Positions 20,901-32,900 of a stretch of DNA of 64,000 nt are shown here, piece after piece. A program made the position numbers and the translations under genes. Numbering within the stretch: position 1 is the stretch's first letter; each line of letters begins with the position of its first letter. The stretch covers positions 3,906,001 to 3,970,000 of the forward strand of contig OY755188.1 in NCBI GenBank assembly GCA_963576735.1, read 5' to 3'. This DNA is from Bedellia somnulentella (Eukaryota; Arthropoda; Insecta; Lepidoptera; Bedelliidae). Below the pieces are notes generated by a model. It did no database searches and had not been told where the DNA came from. It saw nothing but the letters and a program-made list of their open reading frames with translations.

Positions 20901-23900
20901 CCTGGACAATAATAACTACCTTAATGTCATCAGTGTCTATGCTCCCACGCTTGACAAGCCTGATGACATAAAGGACCAATTTTACGAGGAGCTGACTAAA
21001 TGTATCGATCAGGTACGTCCCAAGGAACAGATACTAATACTGGGGGACTTCAATGCCAGAGTAGGACAGGACTTCACAGCTTGGCCTAAAGTCCTAGGCA
21101 GGCACGGAGTAGGTAGCATGAACGATAATGGACAACTGCTGCTAAATTTTTGTGCTCAATTCGAGCTGGCGATCACAAACACTATGTTTAGACTCCCGGC
21201 TAAATACAAAAATACGTGGATGCACCCAAGATCTAAGCACTGGCACCTGATTGACTACGCCATCGTTAGGCAAAAAGATGTTTCCCAAGTCCAAATTACC
21301 CGTGTAATGCGTGGTGCACACTGCTGGACAGACCACAGACTTGTAGTCGCTAAGCTGCGCGTCCGCCTCCGACGTCCTCGCAGATCCGTCAGAAGTAAGC
21401 CTCCGAGCTTAAACGTGGAAAGGCTTAAAGATCTCAGGACGAGGGAGAAATATGCCGAAGCATTGGCTACTGGGCTGCCTCGCACAAAGAGTGAGACTGG
21501 AAACGTCAGTGCTGACTGGAAGTCTCTGTCTTCTCATATTTTAGATACCGCCGCAGTTACTTTGGGTCTAAAAGTTCGTAAAAGCGAGGACTGGTTTGAT
21601 GAGAATGACGGGGCGCTTAAGGAAGCTATTGATAAACACCGAGATCTCCTCCGGCAGCACAGAAAGAGCCAAAGTGGTGTTGCGGAGGTCAAGCAAAGTG
21701 AACTGGATCTGCGGAGACTTACTCGGGAAACTAAAGACAAGTGGTGGCAGGATAAGGCTCGCTACATGCAGCAGCTCGCAGACACAAACCAGTTGGGAGA
21801 TTTCTACAGTGAGGTACGGAAGTTGCTGTGTACTACTTCTCTTGCAAAAGTGCCACTTAAACCTGCCAGTGGTGAAGGCCTCCTTATTAGCAAGGAAGAA
21901 GTACTTAAGCGATGGGCAGAATATTCAACATTCTGCTGAATGTGGACCGGTCTGCTGATATGGAACACATTCATTCGATGCCTCAGCTCCCCTTTGATAT
22001 GGAGCTGGATGAGCCATGTCGCGTGGCGAGGTTGTTCGTGCCATCAAACAACAACAAAACAAGCGAGCGGTTGGCGTTGATTTTATACCAGGAGAACTGC
22101 TCAAATACGGCGGTGAGGAGCTGCATACGGCTATGTGGGAGCTTTTAGACCTTATGTGGAAAAACGAACAAGTCCCATCATCGTTTAAAATATCACGCAT
22201 AAGGGCTCTATACAAGGGCAAGGGCGACCGCTCCGACTGCGGTTCCTACCGCGGTATTTCGCTTTTAACAGTCCCTGGAAAAGTCTTCGCCAGAATACTA
22301 TTGAACCACCTGACGAAACTTTCAGAAATGATATTGCCAGAAACCCAGTTTGGCTTCCGACCTGACCGAGGCACAGCTGAAGCTGTCTTCTCAGTGCGTC
22401 AACTACAGCAGAAAAGCAGAGAGCAGGGCCGTCATTTGTTCCTGTGCTTTGTTGACCTCGAGAAGGCATTTGACAGCGTGCCTCGAGAAGCCCTTTGGTT
22501 GGTTGGTGCTTAGTAGGATGGGATGCACGGAAAAGTTTGTGAGACTCCTCAAACTCCTCCATGACGACATGGAGTGCTGCGTTGCAGTCAGTGACGAACA
22601 ATCAGAGTTTTTCCCCGTAACCTGTGGGGTTAAACAAGGCTGCGTTCTCGCGCCTACTTTGTTTGCACTGTACTTTGCAGCTGTAGTTCGCGAAGTCTTA
22701 AAGACTACTCAAAAAGGTGTTCGCATTTGTTTTCGCACTGATGGCAATATTTTCAACCTGGCGAGGCTAAAAGCTCGCACTAAAGTCTCTCACGCTGTTG
22801 TCACTGAGATCATATACGCGGATGATCTATGCTTTGTAGCAGAATCCTCAAACGACCTGCAGCAGCTCAAGTCCGACTTCGACAACTCCTGCCGGAGATT
22901 CGGCTTGAAGATTAGCGTCAAGAAGACGGAGGTGATGTCTTCGGGTACGGAGGCTCCTCAGGCGCTAAAAATCAAACTTGGCGAGGACGAGCTGAGGCAG
23001 GTCGATAAGTTCCGTTATCTGGGGAGCACTTTAACATCCAAGTGCAACATGGAATCCGAAGTTAACAGCAGGATCGGAGCTGCAGCTGCAGCCTTCGGTA
23101 AGCTAGATTCCAAGGTCTTCTGCTCGCATGATCTGAAGATAGCGACAAAAGTCTCAGTGTACATGGCGGTTGTGTTACCGACAATCCTTTATGCTGCGGA
23201 AACATGGACCGTGTACCGCCGCCACATACGCATGCTAGACCGTTTCCACCTCAGATGTCTGCGGAAGATCCTAAAAATAAAATGGTCTGATCGCGTGCGT
23301 AACACTGAGGTGTTGCGTAGAGCAAAAGTTGATGGCATTGAGGTTTACCTCATGCGACGACAGCTCCGGTGGTGCGGACACGTTTCAAGGATGGCAGAAC
23401 AGAGGGTCGCCAAGCGCATCTTTTATTCGGAACTTGAGGAGGGCAAGCGTAAGCATGGCGGACAACTCCTCAGTTATAAAGATGTGCTGAAGCGACACAT
23501 GAAGAAGTGCGGCATCAAGAGCTCTCAGTGGGAAAAATAAGCCTCCAAAAGACCGGAGTGGAGGACTTTGGTTCATACCAAAGTCCATGACTTTGAAATT
23601 CTTCGGCGCGCTGAGAGTGATGCCAAACGCGACGAATTAAAAGCCCGACCACCTGAGCTAATACTCTATAATTATAATAATGGGGTGCTCACATGCCCGC
23701 AGTGCGCGAGGATCTTCACAAAGAAGATTGGCTATGTCAGCCACATGCGAGCCCACGACCGGCGTCTATAGAGGACACGTTGAAGCGGTTGCCGTGACCG
23801 AAATCGGTTGGACCACATCATCAAATAGCCGACGTGATAACTCAGTGGGTAGAACACCGCTTACCGTTCAGACGACTAGTGTTCTAACCCCGGGTCGGAG

Positions 23901-26900
23901 CTACACCGATTTCTCTTTTCTAAAGACATACGTGTGGTTGATTTATCATGATTGTTAATGGTGAGGGAAAACATCGTGAGGAAACCCATATGTCTTGTGA
24001 CATTTAGTCATGTGACAGTGTATTCGTACAAAACGGCGATAGGTCTGCCCCTATCACGTGAGTACACTGTCCAAGCAAAACGTGGATACTCTGAACAACA
24101 GGTGACAATATCACGTAATGCTCAGAAGTATGATACCTTCGAGGATGTTCGGCGTAAACGTTTGAGTTTAAGTTAAACAATGATATTTTTTCTTATTTTT
24201 CACAGGTGGACATGGTTTCTCATCATGATCGATGGGTTTTTAACCATCCTGAGGTACCTCGTCATTTGGGGATCGTCAACGGAATTGAAAAGTTTGATGC
24301 CCAGTTTTTCAGGGTACATTTCAAGCAAGCTTGTGTGATGGAAGCCATGAGCAGAAAACTTCTTGAGCATGCTTATGCTTCTATTTTTGATGCTGGTAAG
24401 AAACCCCTTTTGTATTATATTTCTTGTTAGTTACAGGTACAAAATTAAAATCTATCGTGAACATCATAAAATATTTTCTTTGGAAAATGATACAATTTGG
24501 TCACCTAGTATAAAAAGTTCGATCGTTTGTACTTGTTAGTGTACTCACGTAATAAGGGGTAAACTTGTAAACTTATCAAAAGTTCGAATTGAATGTTTTT
24601 GATACAAGTAAATATCAAAATGTACAGGTCAAAAACAAATTGGTAGAGCTATATGTATTTTTTTTAAACACCCAGCCAGCATTAAGGCAAAACCAATTTA
24701 TATTCATACATACATACATATGCATATGGGAGTACATTTTTTGTAACTACTTCGAACAACATGATATTTTATTGTATTGTGTATAATTACAAATTAATCA
24801 ATGCAACAACTGATAGGTTGAAATTGAGAATCCTACTTCGGGCGATATAACGATATGTTTGAATGATATTACTGACGCTTTCAGTAAGCTTTGAGTCGAT
24901 AATTCATCGGTTAATGTGGTTTCAGCCCTAGAGCGTAATTAGAAACTGTATCAGATGCGAATCATACATACATATACTCACGGCTATTAATCCCTTGAAG
25001 GGGTGACCAGAGCTGAGGAATCAGAAATTCCTCAGCCACTTTTGGAAGTTGCATGGGTAAAAGATGGTGGAATTAAGGTTGTTGGTGATGGGTCTCCAAC
25101 CGCATCACCCAACAAACCCTTAAAATCCCCAATACCGTTAGTCGCCTCTTACGTACACCCACCGGAAGAAATGGGGTAGTGTTATTATACGCCGACACTA
25201 CACGGCAATATTCATAGAATCTGTTTTTCTGAGACAAATTCAGAAATTTTGGTGATGTTGTTGTATTTGTATAATTTTCATCTATTCATTTCCAGGTATC
25301 AACCCACTCCAGCTACGTGGTAAGAAGGTCGGTGTGTTTATTGGATCCACTTTCTCAGAATCGGAGAAAATCGTCATATATGAAACTATTCAACGTAATG
25401 GATTCGGAATAACTGGGTAAGTGGAGCACATCATTAACAGAACTAAGCTCTTTTAACAACAATTATCTAAATCGCCACAGCATATAGTTTATAATTATAT
25501 CCTGCAAGTTAAAACAGAAAGCTTCATTTACTAGCATAAAAAAATATTATAAAATTTAAATATTTTTTTTAACTATAATACCTATGCGCATAAATGTATT
25601 TGCATAACTTTTACTTCCGCAATCACATGTGGCATAAAAATAAATTACTGAAATAGTTTAAAGCTAAGCAAAATTATAGTACTGAGTGGCTTCATATAGG
25701 ATAAATATCGTGACTAACGGATTGCCCATAACAGCCCGACCAACCGTGCCTATATTTTCAGAAAATTTTATTATTATATTACCTCTAAACGATTATGCAT
25801 CCCATGAATAGGCTTAATGCATATGGTGATACATATCGTTGTTTATACATTACTTGTTTGTATTATGCCTAAAAAACTATGAAAAAGTATATGATAATTG
25901 TACGAATCATGCTACATGAATTATCATAAATATAAATATACATTACATACATACATACATAAACTCACGGCCACAAAACCCAAAAAGGGTTAGCCAGAGC
26001 TTCAGAGCTGAAAACTCCTCAGCCTCATTTGGAATGTATAGGGGACAAGATAGTAGAAATAAAGTATTGATGGGTCTCCAACCGCATCGCCCATAAACCA
26101 CTTAAAAAGCCCCATACCCTTAGTCGCCTCTTACGACACCCGTGGGTAGAAAGGGTTAGTGAAATTCCAGCCGGCACTGCACGGCACAAATATAAATATA
26201 TGTATACATATACGGCCAAAAATTCCATAAGAGTCATAGCCATAGTTAGAAAAATATTAAGTTAAGTGATTTTAAAAAAAAAAACGGTTACAGGTTGTTC
26301 ATGGATGCCACGTTTCGCTTATCATAAACGAAAACATAATAACATAAACGTTCACGCCGAATATCCCCGAAGGGGTTAGCAGAGGTAGTAATACTTCTGA
26401 AGATCACGTGACTTTGTCACCTGGTGTTCAGAGTACCCACGTTTTGCATGGACAGTGTACTCACGTGATAGGGGTAGGCCTATCGCCGTTTTTTACGAAT
26501 ACACTGTCACATGACTAAGTACAACTCAGTCATGTGGGTTTCCTCACAATGTTTTCCCTCACCGTTAACAACCATGATAAATTAACCACACATAATATGT
26601 CATATTATGTCTTCAGATAAGACAAATTGGTGTAGGCCCGACCCGGGATTTGAACACTAGTCGCTTGCACGTTAACCGGTGTTCTACCCGTTTTGCTTAT
26701 CATCGCTTAAAAATCCGTCAGATTATTCAATGGATTAGTGCTATGCTAAGCTTAGTTATAAGATTACATCTACACTAAATATCTTATAATAATATAAAAA
26801 AAAGATCAAATTGGTTCCGTGCCTCTTATTCACCACCCACCTCCATTTATAGGTAGGTATAGTAAAACAATTGGTTATTGATGTTGAGTTTCTAACCGAG

Positions 26901-29900
26901 TTGCTGACTAATAACTTGAAAATTCAAATCCTTTATTCTCATAACATGACTCCCACGAAGGAAAATTAGTTAGATCTGTTTTGACCGTGGAAAGGAATAA
27001 TAACATGTTTATACAATCATTCGAATTCACAGTAAATTTACATAAACATAAACGTTCACGCCGAATATCCCCGAAGGGGTTGCCGTGTAGTGCCGGCTTA
27101 GAATGTCCCTACCCCTTTCTACCCACGGGTGTCGTAAGAGGCGACTAAGGGTATTGGGGCTTTTTATTGGATTTTTGGGCGATGCGGTTGGAGACCCAAA
27201 TTACCAAAAGCAAAGGCTTATAAAGATTTTTACCATCTTTTCCCCACTCAAATTCCAAAAGTGGCTGAGGAATTGATAATTCCTTAGCTCTGGCTACCCG
27301 TTCTAGGGAAATATAGCCGTGAGTATATAAATGTATGTATGGGTTGATAGAGGTACTAATACTTCTGAACTTCACGTGACATTGACACCTGGCGTTCAGA
27401 GTACCCACGTTTTGCATGGACAGTGTACTCACGTGATAGGGGGCAGGCCAATCGCCGTTTTAAATTAAATTTACTTCTACTATATATGTAATTAATCATA
27501 ACTGCACTGCATAAACACTGAATTAATGAAATTTTGAGCTCCACAAACCAAATAGTTTCATACTTAATTAAACCAAAGACTTATTAAACTGAATGAATAA
27601 CTATAATTCTAATGCCAAAACCTTCAAAGCCTTGCAGAATTGATGTCCGGTTTACAATCTAGGTAATAGGATTACTTCCCAACTCGAAATTTAACGTTGT
27701 TACTCACTGAAATGAAATTTAGCTCAAAATTACACTTTTGTTACAACACCCGACCCAACAGACTGTTTCAAATACTTTAAAAACAATTTTTGAATATTAA
27801 TTTGATTCGTGTTTCATTACTGAAATTATTAAGTCGCGTTTCAACCAATACTGAGTCATTTAGTAAGATGAGTTTTCGAGTTACAAGTCTTTTAAATAGG
27901 TTTTTCGTTTACAATAATTTGTTCACTATTTGTGATTTTGTAAACGTTCATTACGAATTTTTCACATAACTTTAAAAAAAAAGAGTTATAAATCTATGGG
28001 CTAATTATTTTACCAACCCAATATGATTACTTAGTTAATACAATTTATTGACAACAAATAAAATCAAACTCAATTAAAATGTTCAAGACGTATATCCCCG
28101 AAAGGTTTGGCAGAAGTACTAATACTTTTGAATATCACGTGACATTGTGCGTCATAGCTAAGCTATGTGGGTTTCTTCACGATGTTTTTTCTGTCATAGT
28201 TTACAACCATGATTAATTAAACACACATATGGCTTCGGAAAATATTGAAAGTAGGCCCGGCAAACTGATAGGCAAGTGTTCTTTCTACTTAGCTATAAGG
28301 GTTATTAAAAACAATTTATGAAACAACAAATAAAACAGTATTTAATGGCTTGTGTTTGTAATGCGTAATTTTATTTCGTTATTTTTATTTAGTGTTGCAA
28401 AACAGTCGGAGTTCCTATTATATTGATAGTTTATTTATTCTGTAAACAAATATTCTTTGTTGTTTTACCACCGAACCAAAACTTATTTGGTCCTAATTCG
28501 ATTCAAGGACCTATTTGATCATTTGATGTTATCAAATTACTAATAAATACTCCCCCGTGGAATGCTCAGGGCCATATTTTGATGACTTCGCATAAATTGA
28601 ATTTGAAATATTGCTTTGCACGTTTCATTAAACTGCCCCAGGCTATTTTGACAGTTCCTAGCTGGTTTTCTGTTTAAGCAATTTGATCATGCATAAATAG
28701 ACACGTTTGATGGACTCTCTTAATTTGTTATCATCAAACAGTTTAAAAATTAATATCAGTCTTCAATATTAATCTATTGCTAGTGTTGGTTGTGGATGTT
28801 CATATAAGAAGATGACTACGGGAGATTAATAAAGAGGAAATAGAGATACATAGTTCAGAAAAGTGAATGTGCTCAAAAAGGCAGGCGTCCGAAGCAAAGC
28901 GGTGTTCTACGGACTGAGATAACATCGTCAATTTTTATAACATGTTAACATACTTGTACTCACGGGTGTAAATCTTCTAACTTAGAAACAATTAAGCCTA
29001 TGTTCGAATTTAAATGATGAAAAGTTTGTGAAATAAATAACGGTCGGTGATCACGAATCACTGAAAGATCCCTAATAGCATAACGCCCCATTTCTGAATT
29101 GAGTATTCAAGCTGAGAACGACTTGAGTATTGTTTTTTCCCATTCAGTTGTTAAGATTTCAATGCGACGGAACGATACTTAAGTTGCAGCTGGAATACTC
29201 AATTCAGAAATCGGGCGTAAGTCAACTCTTACGATACTTACAGGAAGAAATAGGTTAGTGCTTTTCTTTGCCAACACTACAATGTTCACAACACAATACT
29301 AATAACTATTTATTAAATGTCATTTAATAAAACGCTTTGTATATTCTACCCGCACCCTGTAGAATACAAAAGCAGTGAAAATACATAAGCTATTTTATTC
29401 AATGTTACGTGAACATGTTTCCTCAATAAAAAACCGAAAATTGAACAATACAATACTAGCTAACTGTGGCTCGGGCTTTTGCTAGCCGATATTAAATTTC
29501 TGGGGCGTACATTTCACTGATATATCTAGCTTTAGTACGAGGCTAAGCTTTACCTTCTTGAGAATTTAATAACTTTTCACTGCGACAGTCCACTTTAATT
29601 TTGATTTATTTTGTTGAAATACAATCGTAAGAGGCGATAACTTTTAGAGCGAATTCGGTACAGTTACGATGAAAATTATATCATTATTAGGTTATAGCAT
29701 AAAATATTATAGTGTTGTGCCGGCTAAGAATATCACTACCTACACCTTTCTACCCACGGGCTTGTAAAAGGTGACTTATGGTATGGGGATTTTTTATTTT
29801 TTTCTTGTAAATAAATTATCTTTATCTTCCAATACTTTATTTGTACCATCTTCTGCTCTATCAGCTTCCATATGTAACTAAGGAGTTTCTTATTCCGAAG

Positions 29901-32900
29901 CTCTGGCTACCCCTTTTTGAGATTTCCCTGAATGGATATTGAACAAGGAATATCAGGTGTAATAGCTGACTTGCTCATTAACCACAAAAAAAAAGTCAAA
30001 AAAAGAAAAAAACTAACATTTTTTGAACGTCAAATTTTTAAAATTTATCATAAGTCCGTTGCTTCGGAAGGTGTTCGTAAAGAGAAGAAGCAACAAAGAA
30101 ACTCTTTACATTCACATTTTTTCATTGCCACTGCAAGACGACCGCAATTATTAATGTTTAGTTGCGCTGAGAAATTTAATACCAACTACAGTGGACCTTC
30201 AAATTGCTCAGATCAGTTTATATCTAAATAAATCTTCAAATTTTTAGGACCAGCTACCGCGATTGTTCTACAAAGAGAGATACATACATACAAATACTCA
30301 CAGCCAAAAATCCCACAAAGGGGAGCCAGAACTTCAGAGCAAGAAACTCCTCAGCCACATTTGGAAGTTGATAGGGGACAAGATGGTATAAATAAAGTAT
30401 CATTGGTGATGGGTCTGCAACCGCATCGCCTAAAAAAACACTTAAAAATCCCCATACCCTTAGTCGCCTCTTACGAAATCCATGGGTTGAAAGGGGTAGT
30501 GACATTCAAAACCGCCATTACATGGCAAATGATTGTCCTTAGTGGGTAAAGAACTAGTGAATTCCAGGTATAATAACTGGCTAGCTCATTAACCACTCCC
30601 AAGAAACACGTCGAAGCCGCATATCAGCCAAATCAAGGCATTGCTATATCCTTTAAGCATTTTGAACTGGTTGTGTAAAAGGCATATATACGGCTATACG
30701 GCTACTATACGGCTTATTTGGGCACAAATTTTACGGCTTTAGAACGTACATTGGCATTTGCATGAGTTAATTAAGGCTAACGGCCGTAAAATAACATTAT
30801 ATTGGACAATGAAAAGGCGAACGGCCGTAAAAGAGCATTTTTTGCTTCAAACAACATGCCAAAGGCCGCAAAAAAGCACTGCTGTTGTCAAAATACGGGC
30901 CAACGGCATTAGAAAAGACTCATAATGGTCATTCAAAGGGCCAATAGCATTGTATCTGTCAAATATACGGCCAACGGCATGAAACTATTTTTACAGTGTC
31001 ATTGCAAAATTATCTCTAACACCACGGCAAAGGTGATATTATCAATTAAACGTGATTCATTTATGTCAATGGATGAACGACGATGGCAGTGAGAGTGAAG
31101 TGACTTGACAACCATATTTATTTTAGAAAAATATAAATTATAAAGTGTTAGTATTAGTTTAACTATAATTCTGTGCTTAAATTACTGCGCTTTGATTTTT
31201 ACTGTGAATGTCTGTATAGTTTCCATTGAAAATTTTCACGCGCCTTCGATTTATTGTAGTTTTTGCGAAAAAAATGTGTGAAATGATAAAATAATTGTAC
31301 ATTCCGAGCATAATTTGAGTTTTGTTGGCTTATTATTAGTAGTTATGGTTGTTTGAGGAGTTTAAATTTAAGTGCCAGCATAATACAAAGGAATATTTCT
31401 CTTAGAGGAAATAGATTAGAATGTTGATCTTTATGCATAATAAAATATTAACGAAATGGTGCCACCATTATTACAATTTGGAGATCCTTGAAGTTGAAAA
31501 AAAACCCTTGCTTTCCAAATAATATGTGATATGTGAATATTATAAAGGTATTAAAAAATATATACCTATGATTTATATGTTGTTGTATTCCTTTTTTCAT
31601 ACTATTTTTCTGTTAAAACTTTTTTCTTTTATTTTCTTTTCTTAATGGAAACTTTATATTTAGTAATATCCCTCTCCAATCAGGGACCATTCATACTTTT
31701 TTTAGTTAGCACAAACAATTTTAGTCAGATTTAAAAAAACATGATAGGTAACATCGTACGGAACCCTCTTCACGCGAATTCAACTCGCACTTGTCCCCTT
31801 TTTTTAGAAATAATAAGATAACCTCAAATATTTTCCTTCTCATGGCTGCCTAATGGTTGACAAATGCATCAAAATGGATGCAAATACGGCTTGAGGACTT
31901 AAAATAAGCCAAGTATACCTGGTTGATTTGCTTTTAGCCGTTCAAACAACACACAGTTGACCTTTGAAACGCTAGCCGTAAATTGGCATCCTGTCGTGCT
32001 AATGTACGGCTTTAGACATTTATTATGTATATCTTCATGAGTTTACGCGGCTTTTGGCATGATATTACGACAGATTAATGCCACTATACGGCCAATGGCA
32101 CTTGAATCCACTAAGAGCCGCAAAGCTGGATTGAATTATTCCAATATCTGACCGCTATGCGGCTTTAGAGCGTTAGAATGATTTTGGAGTGCCACTATAA
32201 ATCCTTAAGACGTGTGGCAAACTTATATACGAGCTTTTACGGGCTTTAAGCTCTGCATAGGTATAGAAAAAGATAGTTAGAGGGCTTTTCGTGTTACTTG
32301 GGCTGCAACGCGACCGCAATCAATTATAATTAGTTGCGCTAAGAAATTTGATACCAACTACAGCGGACTTTCAAATTGCTCAGATCAGTTTATATCTATA
32401 TTAAGTGACTAAATCAGTTGATGCCATAGTGAGTACCAGGTACCATGACTGTACTACAGAGAGAGTTTTCAATGTTTGGCTATACTACAACAGCTGTGTA
32501 GTGTCAGCTTGGAATAGCACTACCCCATTTCTTCCGGTGTGTGTACGTAAGAGGCGACTAACGTACTTGGGGCTTTTCAATAGATTTTTGGGCGATGCGG
32601 TTGGAGACCCATCACCAACAACCTTTCTTCTACCATCTTTACCCCACTCAACTTCCAAAAGTGGCTGAGGAATTTCTAATTTCTCAGCTCTGGCTACCCC
32701 TTTTAGGGATTTATAGCCGTGAGTATATGTATGTATGTATGTACAAATACAAACGTGTAATACATTATATTTAGAGAAGAAGTGAAAGAAAACCTTTGAA
32801 GCTCAGTGGTTAGAACACCGTTGATCGCACAGACGATGAGGGTTTAATCTAAGGTCGGGCCTAAATCAATTAGACTTTTTTTAAAAAAATACGTGTGGTT

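Larger units (their letters stand above)
19690..23828 (+). mobile_element. RTE/CFDP2-like LINE with C-terminal zinc finger, decayed
   Basis: A distinctly GC-richer block in intron 1. A 5' UTR of about 0.9 kb has no ORF of its own. It is followed by AP endonuclease, reverse transcriptase and a C-terminal C2H2 finger. The 3' end is a short CATCATCAA-type tail near 23828, immediately followed by an S2 SINE. The coding region is broken by three frameshifts and one stop, so it is inactive. Boundaries are estimates. Confidence 0.75.

Noticed and set aside
29932..30231. 99-codon lysine-rich ORF as a host gene
   Set aside because: Lies in a duplicated repeat whose second copy lacks much of it; no recognisable domain.
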